From: Ignavibacteria bacterium
Lineage (GTDB): Bacteria > Bacteroidota > Ignavibacteria > Tepidaquicellales > OLB5
DNA: 64,000 nucleotides
NCBI GenBank assembly: GCA_019912545.1
Contig: JAIOIK010000042.1
Span: forward strand, 1 to 64,000
Direction: 5' to 3'
Shown here: positions 38,152 to 46,803 of the stretch, in pieces
How positions within the stretch are numbered: the stretch's first letter is position 1
Layout of the letters: each line of letters begins with the position of its first letter
Notes under the pieces: model-generated
Database searches by the model: none
What the model saw: the letters and a program-made list of their open reading frames with translations, nothing else
What the model was told of the DNA's origin: nothing
Position numbers and translations under genes: made by a program

Positions 38152-38937
38152 TCAATACTTTGGAGGTGTCCAGCCGGAACGCTTCCATGATTTCAACTCA
38201 AGCGAAATGTTACCAATCTCAACTTCAAGCTTCGCTTTTAGCGGAATCGATGCCGCATCATTGGAAAACCAGCCTGAAAAATTACCCGTCAACCCGAATA
38301 CAGCTTTGAAATACAAAAACCCGTCAAGGAATACAGAAGAAATATCATAATCCACATCTGATATTTCAACATCCGTATTTTTTGAAACATAATTGATCTT
38401 CATTAGCGCCGTATCAGTATGCATTAAAACAGGTACATATTCCGTTTTATCTTTTCGGGCATTCAGCCGGGCATAATAAAATATCGATAGCCCGTCCTGG
38501 AATACAGTTGATGTACTGATCTTTTTATCCATCTCGATATTTTTATCGAATCCGGACTTTTTTACTGTTATAAAATTAGAGTCATAATTGAAATCACACA
38601 CAAGCTCACTCCGTTTATCATCTTTGTATTCATATGCGGTAAACTTATGTGGCTTTAGAATTCCACCCTTGAGTTCAATTATGCTGATAAAATCATAATC
38701 TACATTTATGAATGGCAGCGAGTTATTTGATTTAAGCTTCGCAGTAGTTGTGAACAATCCCGGTTTACCTGCAATTGCAATAGTATTGAACTTTGCCCAG
38801 CCTATATTAATGAACGAGTAATTTACTTCGTAATAAAGTTCTTCTCCGCTATAGAGTACTTCTGATTGTGAAAAAGTCCTGCTGTTAACAAGTAACAGCA
38901 AGACCATTAAAAATCGGTGATATTTCAGAAGGTTCAT
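38152..38937 (-). CDS. DUF3108 domain exported protein
   Basis: The 261-residue protein has a signal peptide (FLMVLLLLVNSRTFSQS) and the DUF3108 opening YSGEELYYEVNYSFINIGWAKF near residue 30. Most of the rest is beta-rich, ending with GWFSNDAASIPLKAKLEVEIG, also typical of the family. DUF3108 proteins are periplasmic or outer-membrane associated; the function is not established. Its start overlaps the S41 peptidase stop by four bases, suggesting coupled expression and shared location. Confidence 0.82.
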   Translation of the reverse strand: MNLLKYHRFLMVLLLLVNSRTFSQSEVLYSGEELYYEVNYSFINIGWAKFNTIAIAGKPGLFTTTAKLKSNNSLPFINVDYDFISIIELKGGILKPHKFTAYEYKDDKRSELVCDFNYDSNFITVKKSGFDKNIEMDKKISTSTVFQDGLSIFYYARLNARKDKTEYVPVLMHTDTALMKINYVSKNTDVEISDVDYDISSVFLDGFLYFKAVFGLTGNFSGWFSNDAASIPLKAKLEVEIGNISLELKSWKRSGWTPPKY

Positions 38938-40526
38938 CTGAGTTGAGCAAGCTTCTCCGCTTCAGGGAAAAGCTGCAGTGCTTTTTCCATTTGTCTATCT
39001 GTTGCAAGGAAAACTGCCATAGAGCCGTTATTGCCCCAAAGGTCTCTTGCTATAATTGATTTAATACTCATTGAGATAAAATCAGCATCCCTGTTCCACT
39101 CGTCTTCGTTGAACTGAACATTCTTTGATGCTGCCAGACTCTTAAAATCCTCCAGCATTGCAGGAGATACCTGGAAATTATCTCTGAATTTTATGTAATC
39201 AGAATATGTTGATTTAATATTTTCTCTGTTATTATCAAAATATGAATTTGCATATTCAAGGAACAGGTTCAGTCTTCTTAGCTGAACGGAGTAATTTGTC
39301 AATGTATCAAGCTTAACAATAAAATCTGGTGTTACGCCGCCGCCGCCATATACTGTTCTGCCGCCCATGGTCTTGAACTCAGGCCTTGATGTATCTTTAG
39401 TATCGTTGTTGTGATAAAGATTATCGCCTTCATCCTGGTTTAAGAGCATTTTCTTGTATTCGCCGCCCTCATATGGCTTCTGGATCAGCCTGCCTGATGG
39501 TGTATAGTATCTTGATGTAGTTACTCTCATTGCAGAACCGTCTGAAAGGTCATATTGCCTCTGAACAAGTCCTTTGCCGAATGTATTTTCGCCAACAATG
39601 ATTCCTCTATCCCAATCCTGAATAGCCCCTGAAACGATCTCGCTTGCTGATGCCGAACCGTCATTTACCAGCACTACAAGCGGAATATTTATATATTCAC
39701 CGCCTTCGGAAATGTACTCATCGTTATATGCAGGAATCCTGCTTTTTGTATAAACAATTTTCTTGCCTCTTTCAATAAACATGCTTGCCATTTTGAAAGC
39801 CTGGTCAAGGTAGCCGCCCGGGTTATTCCTCAGATCAAGCACCAGCTTCTTCATGCCGTTTTTCTTCATTTCGGCAAGCGCTTTTGAAAATTCATCATAG
39901 GTTGTTGCAGAAAACCTTGTAACTCTTGCATAGCCAACTTCGTTATTGATCATAAACGAAGCATCCACACTGTAAAGCGGAATTTTATCGCGTGTAATTT
40001 CAAAATCTATGAGGTTCGTGCTGTTGCCTCTTGCTATTGATACTGTAACTTTTGTTCCTTTTGCGCCTCTTAACTTTTTGGGCACTTCTTCTCTTGTCAT
40101 TCCAATAGAGCTCACGCCGTCTATTTTAACTATCTTATCACCAGCCTGGATACCAAGAGCCTCAGAGGGTCCGCCTGAGATCGGAGTGATAATCGTAATA
40201 GTATCATTCACTATATCAAACTCAACACCAATGCCTTCAAAACTGCCTGAAAAATCTTCATTAATTCGTTTTAGCTGTTCCTGTGTTATATATGTTGAGT
40301 GCGGATCAAGCTCTCCGAGCATGCCTCTTATGGCAGCTTCGGTCAGTTTATCAGCGCTAACGTCATCTACATAGTTCTTTTGCACCAGTGTAAGAGCTTC
40401 ATTGAATTTCTTGACATTATCAAATACATCGTCCCCCGAGGCGGCAGTATTCACTTTCATCCCCACCAAAACACCGATGGAAATCAACATTAAGAAAATC
40501 GGGATCAGATATTTACGTTTTTGCAT
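38934..40526 (-). CDS. C-terminal processing peptidase (S41, Prc/CtpA-like)
   Basis: The 530-residue periplasmic serine protease has a signal anchor (LIPIFLMLISIGVLVGM), a PDZ domain from about residue 90-170 (GVEFDIVNDTITIITPI, IQAGDKIVKIDG), and the S41 core with DLRNNPGGYLDQAF near 232. The catalytic Ser is in NDGSASASEIVSGAI near 290 and the Lys in GENTFGKGLVQRQY near 315. It trims the C termini of exported proteins. Length and domain order match the CtpA group. It is followed by DUF3108. Confidence 0.93.
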   Translation of the reverse strand: MQKRKYLIPIFLMLISIGVLVGMKVNTAASGDDVFDNVKKFNEALTLVQKNYVDDVSADKLTEAAIRGMLGELDPHSTYITQEQLKRINEDFSGSFEGIGVEFDIVNDTITIITPISGGPSEALGIQAGDKIVKIDGVSSIGMTREEVPKKLRGAKGTKVTVSIARGNSTNLIDFEITRDKIPLYSVDASFMINNEVGYARVTRFSATTYDEFSKALAEMKKNGMKKLVLDLRNNPGGYLDQAFKMASMFIERGKKIVYTKSRIPAYNDEYISEGGEYINIPLVVLVNDGSASASEIVSGAIQDWDRGIIVGENTFGKGLVQRQYDLSDGSAMRVTTSRYYTPSGRLIQKPYEGGEYKKMLLNQDEGDNLYHNNDTKDTSRPEFKTMGGRTVYGGGGVTPDFIVKLDTLTNYSVQLRRLNLFLEYANSYFDNNRENIKSTYSDYIKFRDNFQVSPAMLEDFKSLAASKNVQFNEDEWNRDADFISMSIKSIIARDLWGNNGSMAVFLATDRQMEKALQLFPEAEKLAQLR

Positions 40527-40678
40527 TATTTATTGGTTATTTGCAGAATAAATTTGATTTTTCTATACTTATATACACAAATATAGCTAAATAAGTTTCA
40601 TAATGAAAGATTTTGGTGAAAAACTATATATTGTGACATTTCAAAAGTTTCTGCGTCTTGGCACAACTTTTCAACAAC

Positions 40679-41176
40679 TTAGTTCAACATTAATATTGAA
40701 ATATTAAGATAAGCAGCAAAGCTCACCCAAATAATGTAAGGAACCAACAAGATTGAAGCCATTTTTGACACTTTGGAGAATCTTATTATAGAAATCAATA
40801 TAAATATCCACAAAAGCAAGATTACAATAACTGATATCAAGACCTGATGCAATCCAAAAAAGATTATAGACCATAACGCATTTAGAATCAGTTGAACGAA
40901 AAATACTGCAATGGCTCCATTTGCTTTTTTACTGGCTGATTTCTTATTCCAAACTAAAAACAGTGAAATTCCCATAAGTGTGTATAAAGTGATCCACACC
41001 GGTGCAAAAATCCACCCCGGTGGATTCAGTGCCGGCTTTTCTAAAGCTGCATACCACATTGAGATTGATTCAATAGTGAAAAATGAACCAATGATACCTG
41101 CAAGCTGGCAAATAAGAATACATATAATTAACTTCAGAAAATTTTTCATAGATACAGCTGGTTTCATCTTACTCAT
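40679..41176 (-). CDS. tspO: TspO/MBR family membrane protein
   Basis: Five hydrophobic helices in 165 residues match the translocator protein family, which binds tetrapyrroles and affects stress and pigment responses. Typical stretches are WYAALEKPALNPPGWIFAPVW near residue 40-62, and the helix-5 region near LLVPYIIWVSFAAYLNISI. The N terminus has two possible ATG starts (41176 and nine codons later). Its start overlaps the DinB stop by eight bases. The substrate is not known. Confidence 0.92.
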   Translation of the reverse strand: MSKMKPAVSMKNFLKLIICILICQLAGIIGSFFTIESISMWYAALEKPALNPPGWIFAPVWITLYTLMGISLFLVWNKKSASKKANGAIAVFFVQLILNALWSIIFFGLHQVLISVIVILLLWIFILISIIRFSKVSKMASILLVPYIIWVSFAAYLNISILMLN

Positions 41177-41708
41177 TGATATTTTTAGGTATTCTCTTCT
41201 TAATCAAATTTATCTGCCCCCTGTGGTTAATTTCATCCTCAAAAACATGAAACCATATGAAAAAATTGTTGGCAGGTTTACCATTCCAGAAAGGCATTTC
41301 TTCATAAAGCCAATCGTCATCCACCGATTTAAGCATCTCCAGAACTTTATTTCTTTCATTCATCAATGCTTCAAGATAATAATCTATACTGTTTTCTTTA
41401 ATATGTTCCCTTGCAGGCTCGCCTAAATACGAGGCATGCGCCCACTCTTTATCTTCTTCCGTTGTTAATTCTCTTTTTTGTAAGCTAAATATACGGTAAA
41501 AGAAATCAGTTGACGCAATATGCATCAGCAGAGCGCCTATTGAGTTGGCTTTTTCATCAAGAAGGTAATCTAATTGTGAGAGTGTTAAGTTTTGAACTGA
41601 TTCAATTGTAACACTTCTTGCGTAATTCATCATTGAAACTAACTTGCTTATTTCGGGAGTGTATCCTTCTATATCAGTTATGAGGTAGTTGTTATTGCTG
41701 TTTGGCAT
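41169..41708 (-). CDS. DinB-family protein
   Basis: This 179-residue four-helix protein is of the DinB/YfiT-like type. Candidate metal ligands are in GALLMHIASTDFFYRIF near residue 61 and HVFEDEINHRGQINLI near residue 152-167, with the two widely spaced His characteristic of the superfamily. Members include thiol transferases that use bacillithiol or mycothiol. Another DinB protein lies at 60684, with low similarity. Neighbours are TspO and the truncated ALDH. A specific reaction cannot be given. Confidence 0.82.
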   Translation of the reverse strand: MPNSNNNYLITDIEGYTPEISKLVSMMNYARSVTIESVQNLTLSQLDYLLDEKANSIGALLMHIASTDFFYRIFSLQKRELTTEEDKEWAHASYLGEPAREHIKENSIDYYLEALMNERNKVLEMLKSVDDDWLYEEMPFWNGKPANNFFIWFHVFEDEINHRGQINLIKKRIPKNINE

Positions 41709-41743
41709 TCAATTCGTAATTGATAATTCCTAAATCTTAATTG

Positions 41744-42625
41744 TTAGAGCCCCATTGTATGCCAAACAGTCTTGATCTCTGAAAAATTCTGGATATTACC
41801 AAGAGTTTCATAATGTTCATCATCAAAAATACCTTGCTTACCTTGTGGAACAGAATACACAAACCGCTTCACATTACCTGCACAGGCAGTTTGAACGTCT
41901 TTCTTGAATGACGAATTACTATCGGCATAATCAAAAGCATTCACATCCATATGTCCTGCTAAATGAGGAATAAGCTCTTTTTTCACCCCTGTAAGTATGT
42001 TAATTACTCCGCCGGGGATATCGCTTGTTGCGATGACCTCGGAAAATGATAAAGCCGGAAGCGGCGCGGTTTCAGAAGCTATAACTACACAAGTATTACC
42101 GCTCACAATTACAGGACAAATTCTGCTGATAAGAGAAAGTATTGGATACTCATTCGGCAGCAGAACACCAACAACTCCCGTTGGTTCTGCCATAGAAAAA
42201 TTAAAGTAACCATTTTGCACTGGATTAACTGATCCTGCGAGCTGTGCCCATTTATCTGCAAATCCTGCATACCATATGATTCTATCAACTGCCTTCATAA
42301 CTTCTCGTGCTGCCTGAGCGCGATCTGATGAAGTTGATTGCACTAATTCACTAGTAAACTGTTCTTTCCTGCCTTCGAGCATTTCTGCAAGTCTGTACAA
42401 TATCTGCCCTCTTTCGTATCCCGTCTTGTTTGCCCAAGCTTTGTATCCACTGCGGGCTGCAACAACAGCATTCCTTACATCTTTCCTTGAAGCGCGGGAA
42501 ACGTTGCAGATTTTCTTTTTTGTTTTGGGGTTCGTTGCAGTCATGTAACGCTCAGATTCAGTGCGGGTGAATTTGCCGCCGATAAACAACTTATACATTT
42601 TGGGGACTTCAAGTCTTGTACTCAT
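41744..42625 (-). CDS. Truncated aldehyde dehydrogenase (N-terminal domain only)
   Basis: The protein has about 293 residues and contains only the NAD-binding half of an ALDH. YKLFIGGKFTRTESERYMTA near the start and EPTGVVGVLLPNEYPILSLI near 145 align with the Rossmann region of full ALDHs, but the catalytic Cys and C-terminal oligomerisation region are absent. The equivalents of the general-base Glu are not clear. This layout matches the second, non-catalytic ALDH module of ALDH16-type proteins, encoded here separately from the full domain at 46804. I use the ATG at 42625 over a TTG at 42640. The stop is genuine and no frame continuation was seen downstream. Confidence 0.75.
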   Translation of the reverse strand: MSTRLEVPKMYKLFIGGKFTRTESERYMTATNPKTKKKICNVSRASRKDVRNAVVAARSGYKAWANKTGYERGQILYRLAEMLEGRKEQFTSELVQSTSSDRAQAAREVMKAVDRIIWYAGFADKWAQLAGSVNPVQNGYFNFSMAEPTGVVGVLLPNEYPILSLISRICPVIVSGNTCVVIASETAPLPALSFSEVIATSDIPGGVINILTGVKKELIPHLAGHMDVNAFDYADSNSSFKKDVQTACAGNVKRFVYSVPQGKQGIFDDEHYETLGNIQNFSEIKTVWHTMGL

Positions 42626-42640
42626 TTTTGTAATGTACAA

Positions 42641-42976
42641 TTAATTTCTGAATTTTCTTATTTCAGAGAATAATATTTTGCCATTAGAAGCTGAAAAGAT
42701 CGGTTTTCCATTTTCTATAATAATTACCTGAGGGGACTCGTGTTCAACTGAAAAATCGTCTGCAATCTTTTGAGAAATAGATTTCTGAGATACTACATCA
42801 ACCAGGAAAGTTTCCATGCCCATTTCACCTTCTGCCCACTCCCTTTCAAGTAATCGCTTCATTACAAAATCAATTACGCTTCCCGGCGAAAACCTGAATA
42901 CAAGAATTCTTTGAGAAGCAGAAATTTCTTTAATTTCCCCGAGTTTTTCTTCGGTTTCTATATTGATCCAGTTCAT
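42641..42976 (-). CDS. YtxJ/BrxC-like thioredoxin-fold protein lacking cysteine
   Basis: This 111-residue protein has the YtxJ layout: an N-terminal WINIETEEKLGEIKE, a central VFRFSPGSVIDFVMK, and HESPQVIIIENGKPIFSASNG near residue 78, matching HxSPQ in bacillithiol-system monothiol proteins. In family members the central motif holds a cysteine (for example CPIS) and here it is SPGS. The whole protein has no Cys. It is therefore unlikely to be a redox enzyme. It ends a few bases before the truncated ALDH gene; both are reduced versions of enzymes. Confidence 0.65.
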   Translation of the reverse strand: MNWINIETEEKLGEIKEISASQRILVFRFSPGSVIDFVMKRLLEREWAEGEMGMETFLVDVVSQKSISQKIADDFSVEHESPQVIIIENGKPIFSASNGKILFSEIRKFRN

Positions 42977-43048
42977 TAATAAAAATTAAAGGTCTAGCTA
43001 AAAGAATAACTAAACCCGGATTATATTGTTATTGAAATAACTTCAAAC

Positions 43049-43177
43049 TTAAAATGGAATCCTGAAAAAAATTCCCAATACTATAAATACAACTACTACA
43101 TAAAATAATAAGAATCCTGCAGCAAATGATACACTTGCGGCAGTACTTGGATAGTTTACTTCATTTTCATTTGTCAT
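43049..43177 (-). CDS. Small single-pass membrane protein
   Basis: An ATG at 43177 opens a 42-residue frame with a soluble N terminus (MTNENEVNYPSTAASVS), one strong hydrophobic helix (FAAGFLLFYVVVVFIVLGIFF) and a short end RIPF. It fills the gap between the DUF4476 gene and the YtxJ-like gene on the same strand with 15 bp to the former. No family was recognised. Coding is plausible but rests on length and composition only. Confidence 0.4.
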   Translation of the reverse strand: MTNENEVNYPSTAASVSFAAGFLLFYVVVVFIVLGIFFRIPF

Positions 43178-43192
43178 AGTACAATTTAATGA

Positions 43193-43924
43193 TTATTTTC
43201 CAGAAATGTAATTCTTTAACTCCTCGATACTGGAATCGAATGTGAACGCTTCATAAACCTTAAAAAAATTCTTGGTATCACATATTTTTTTGTATCCATA
43301 TTTAGCTATTTCCAGTTTGCTATCTTCAAAAGTGAAATATCCCAGCAGTTCTTTCAATTGCTCTGATGTAAAGCTATTGGCATCAATAGCAGATTTGAGA
43401 ATTGAAACATTGCTTGTTTCAAAACTTCGGTTACTCACCGAACCTTTTAGATCTTTGAAATCTTCATTCTTCATTACTTTGTATCTGCATTCATCAGATA
43501 CGTTATATGTTTCCTTATCTTTATAATTGTTGCTTTTTCCCTCATCTCCGCATTTGCTTACACTCTCGCCGGAAGGAAAGATTCTTTTGATGCCGTAGCC
43601 TTTCTTTTTATATATTGAAAAAGCATTATATTCATCTATCACAGCATAAAGATCAAGGCCTGCAGGGATCTTTATTTTGCCGTCAAATATCACGTTTGCC
43701 TGTGGAGGCACATTTGTTCCTTCTCGGACAATTTTAAGTGAATGCTCTCCCGGCGAGACATTATCAAACTCAGCATAATTCCCGGTGGATAGCTGAGTAT
43801 TATCGAATGTAACTGAAAAATCTCCGTCATCGTAAAGCGAGAGCTGCAAATATGAGTTTTGTGAATAGCTTTTGGCAAACAACAGCGTTATTAGAATTAA
43901 TGCAAATGATAATTTGGTAAACAT
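43193..43924 (-). CDS. Exported DUF4476 domain protein
   Basis: The 243-residue protein has a signal peptide (FALILITLLFAKSYSQN). Residues about 25-110 form a carboxypeptidase-regulatory-like or PEGA-like beta region (NVSPGEHSLKIVREG). The C-terminal ~95 residues, from SILKSAIDANSFTSEQLKEL to the end, match DUF4476, with the repeat FEDSKLEIAKYGYKKICD. Such proteins are common in Bacteroidota and their function is unknown. There are four Cys in the linker region. Confidence 0.75.
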   Translation of the reverse strand: MFTKLSFALILITLLFAKSYSQNSYLQLSLYDDGDFSVTFDNTQLSTGNYAEFDNVSPGEHSLKIVREGTNVPPQANVIFDGKIKIPAGLDLYAVIDEYNAFSIYKKKGYGIKRIFPSGESVSKCGDEGKSNNYKDKETYNVSDECRYKVMKNEDFKDLKGSVSNRSFETSNVSILKSAIDANSFTSEQLKELLGYFTFEDSKLEIAKYGYKKICDTKNFFKVYEAFTFDSSIEELKNYISGK

Positions 43925-44009
43925 TATTATCAGATCCTTTCTCTGTATTTTTTTTAAAACTTATTTTGAATTTGCAGCCGGAGTCATCAGATAATGATCT
44001 CCGGAAGCA

Positions 44010-45422
44010 TTAAGATACTTTTTCCTGAGGCTTTATCGTTTCTATGATTGATTTTTCGATTGAGAAAGCAAAATTATCATTCCTGATCCTCCATCTGGAT
44101 ATAGTCTTCAAAGGTTTTTTTAGTACTCTTTCTTTACCCCCGGAGAATCGGTTATAGAACTTGAACTTCTCGACATATTTATATTTTTCCTTAGTTACCC
44201 ACGGACCTGAAGACCCGATATAATCGAAATCAGCCCACTCCTCCAAACTTGCCGGCATTTTGTATCCTTGTTTTTCAACTTCTGTAGTTATGTTTGAACC
44301 CGGATATGGTTTGTAATAAAATACGGGTGTTTCAAATTTCGGACTCATTTCCCGGAGCTTGTTCGCTATTGCGAGTGATTGTTTTACACTGCGATCGCTT
44401 TCACCCGGAAAACCGATTATAACCGGAAAGTGAGCGGCAATCCCGAATTTTTTACATATTTCTGCACAATACATTACCTGCTCAACAGTAATATCTTTCT
44501 TCAGCCAATTTAGCATTTCATTTGAGCCTGATTCAACGCCTATTAGCACCCATCTTAAACCTGATCTCACCAGATGTTTAAAAATGTCTTCGCTTAATCT
44601 TGATCCCTGGTCAGCACGCATCGTTGCAGTCCATTTAAATTTAAGGTTTCTTTTCAGGAATTCATCTGCAATTGATATTGCCCTATCTTTATAAGTAAAA
44701 AAGGTCTCATCCTGGAAAGCAAGTTCAGCAAATTTGTATTTGTTCCATTGAAAAGAGATCTCTTCTCCCATTCTTTCTGGTGATAATGCCGACCATTTTC
44801 TGTTATAAACCTGCGGGTCGGCGCAAAACGAACACCTGAAGAAACAGCCAATTGACGAAATAAAATCAAATTGTCTTTGACCTTTTAGTTTAAAGTAACC
44901 TTCAACCGGAATGTGCTCATATTTCTGGAAACCAAGTTCATTCATATCCTTCAAGTCACGGGGCGGATTGCGTATTATCTTCCCTTCTTCTTTATAGCAT
45001 ATGCCTCGCAGACCGGAAAAACTTCCGCCATTAGAAATCTTTTCCACCAAAGAGGCAAAGACATTTTCACCCTGACCCTGAACAGTAACATCTATAGACT
45101 CCTCCATAAGAGTATCTGTTGGGAACAAAGAAGTATGCCACCCTCCCCAGATAATTTTCAGACGAGGATATAGTTTTTTTAAAGTCCTAGATGCTGCCAG
45201 GGCATTCTTAATTGGTGCGCCTGTGAGTACTGTCATACCGACACAAATAGCATCTTTTGAAGAAGAAATAAGTCTATTTATCGGATCTTTCTCTAACCGC
45301 GCATCGATAATTAAAACTTCATATTCTTTCTCATCGAGATTCGACGCAAGAGCAACAAGCGATAAGGGCATTGTATAGAATACAGCCTTTGGATTGTATA
45401 AGATTATTTTTTTTCGGATCAA
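44010..45422 (-). CDS. B12-binding-domain radical SAM protein
   Basis: The 470-residue protein has an N-terminal cobalamin-binding Rossmann domain (ILYNPKAVFYTMPLSLVALA; VGMTVLTGAPIKNALAASRT) and a radical SAM core with the cluster motif GCFFRCSFCADP (CxxxCxxC) near residue 190. GVESGSNEMLNWLKKDITVE near 295 is the SAM-binding GVES stretch. The B12 domain lacks a clear DxHxxG, so cobalamin may be base-off or absent. Such enzymes make methylations and ring changes in lipids and cofactors; the substrate cannot be assigned. The start is TTG at 45422. Confidence 0.88.
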   Translation of the reverse strand: MIRKKIILYNPKAVFYTMPLSLVALASNLDEKEYEVLIIDARLEKDPINRLISSSKDAICVGMTVLTGAPIKNALAASRTLKKLYPRLKIIWGGWHTSLFPTDTLMEESIDVTVQGQGENVFASLVEKISNGGSFSGLRGICYKEEGKIIRNPPRDLKDMNELGFQKYEHIPVEGYFKLKGQRQFDFISSIGCFFRCSFCADPQVYNRKWSALSPERMGEEISFQWNKYKFAELAFQDETFFTYKDRAISIADEFLKRNLKFKWTATMRADQGSRLSEDIFKHLVRSGLRWVLIGVESGSNEMLNWLKKDITVEQVMYCAEICKKFGIAAHFPVIIGFPGESDRSVKQSLAIANKLREMSPKFETPVFYYKPYPGSNITTEVEKQGYKMPASLEEWADFDYIGSSGPWVTKEKYKYVEKFKFYNRFSGGKERVLKKPLKTISRWRIRNDNFAFSIEKSIIETIKPQEKVS

Positions 45423-45430
45423 ATTACATT

Positions 45431-46780
45431 TTATCTGGACTTGGCAAGCTGGTACAATGGACTCAACTTCTCTACTAAATTGGGGAAGTGCTTCATTGCA
45501 GATTCAAGATCAGCAACAGCAAGTCTGTAATTACCCAAATTATAATATGCTATTCCCCTGTTTTCCTGAACAATATAGTAATGAGGGCTGACACTCAGAG
45601 CTTTATTATAATTGTTAACAGCGGCCTGATATTCGTCTCTATCAAGATATAAATTCCCTAAAAAATAATACGCTGTGGAATCTCCCGGATTTAATAGAAT
45701 CGCATTATTGAGATCACTTTCTCCTTCAGGTATCTTTCCCATACTGATCATGATCTGAGACCTGTATGTAAAAGCCGAAGATAACTTGTCATCAATCCTG
45801 ATAACCTTATCAAGATCGATCAGGGCAAGAGAGTCTTTTCCTTCTCTGTAAAATATTATGCCCCGTTCAAGGTATGCAACTGTATCCATCGGGTTTAGTT
45901 TTATTGCTTCCTCAAAATCCGTAAAAGCCTTCTTAGTCTGTCCTGTCTTCGCATAAGAAAGCCCTCTCATTTTGTATACAAAAGATACATCCAGATCTGT
46001 GTTTTTAGTACCAAGAGCTTTTCCGAAGAAAACAATTGCTTTATGGTGATTGTTCATCAAACTATAAAGAATTCCTAATCCAAAATATGCCTGAGAGAAA
46101 TTCGAGTCGATCTGGACGCTCTTCAAAATGTTCTTAAGCGCAAGGGCAGAATCTTTGTTGGCAAAATAAGCATTACCCAATCCATAAAAATATTTTGCTT
46201 TTGTCGAATCAAGTTTAGTTGCATTTAGATAGCTATCAATCGCTTCCGGGTAGTTACCGGAGTTAAAAGCTGCATTACCAAGGGAGTAATTAAGTTCAGG
46301 ATAAGTTGGATCCAGTTCCAGGGCCTGCTCAAAATATCTGCTTGCTTTAACATCATTACCCATTGCCAGGTTTAGATTACCCAGTTCAATGAATACATCA
46401 GTGTAATCTTTTTTCAGTTCAATCGCTTTTTCAAGATAAAACAGGGCTATAGTATAATTCTTACTATCTTTATAATAAGCGCCCATTCTATAATACATCT
46501 GGGCATCTTTATAGCCCATTTCATATGCATATATATAATCTCTAATGGCAAAATCATATTGTTTAAGTTCATAGTAACAGTTTCCGCGCACAAAGTACCC
46601 TGCATCGTGCCCGGTTGCAACCTGGAGATATGAATTTAAATATTTGATAGCTTCTTCATACTCATCGTTGTTATATGCTTCAATTGCTGAATTATACGCT
46701 GTTGTAGTGGAGTCAAAAGCTAAGGATAAATGCGAAGCAAGAAAAACTATTGAGGATAATAGAATGAGTTTTATATTCAT
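45431..46780 (-). CDS. Exported TPR-repeat protein
   Basis: A signal peptide (LLSSIVFLASHLSLA) is followed by about 11-12 tetratricopeptide repeats over 449 residues, for example YNSAIEAYNNDEYEEAIKYL, AQMYYRMGAYYKDSKNYTIA and STAYYFLGNLYLDRDEYQAA. TPRs form protein-binding superhelices. It probably acts in the periplasm as a scaffold. Neighbours are the ALDH16-like and radical SAM genes. No other domain is visible. Confidence 0.85.
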   Translation of the reverse strand: MNIKLILLSSIVFLASHLSLAFDSTTTAYNSAIEAYNNDEYEEAIKYLNSYLQVATGHDAGYFVRGNCYYELKQYDFAIRDYIYAYEMGYKDAQMYYRMGAYYKDSKNYTIALFYLEKAIELKKDYTDVFIELGNLNLAMGNDVKASRYFEQALELDPTYPELNYSLGNAAFNSGNYPEAIDSYLNATKLDSTKAKYFYGLGNAYFANKDSALALKNILKSVQIDSNFSQAYFGLGILYSLMNNHHKAIVFFGKALGTKNTDLDVSFVYKMRGLSYAKTGQTKKAFTDFEEAIKLNPMDTVAYLERGIIFYREGKDSLALIDLDKVIRIDDKLSSAFTYRSQIMISMGKIPEGESDLNNAILLNPGDSTAYYFLGNLYLDRDEYQAAVNNYNKALSVSPHYYIVQENRGIAYYNLGNYRLAVADLESAMKHFPNLVEKLSPLYQLAKSR

Positions 46781-46803
46781 TAACTGATTTTGCTTTAAAT
46801 GAT

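Noticed and set aside
41744-42625. The truncated ALDH as an assembly artefact of a full gene
   Set aside because: The following sequence in all frames does not continue the ALDH catalytic domain, and the next gene (DinB) begins normally.
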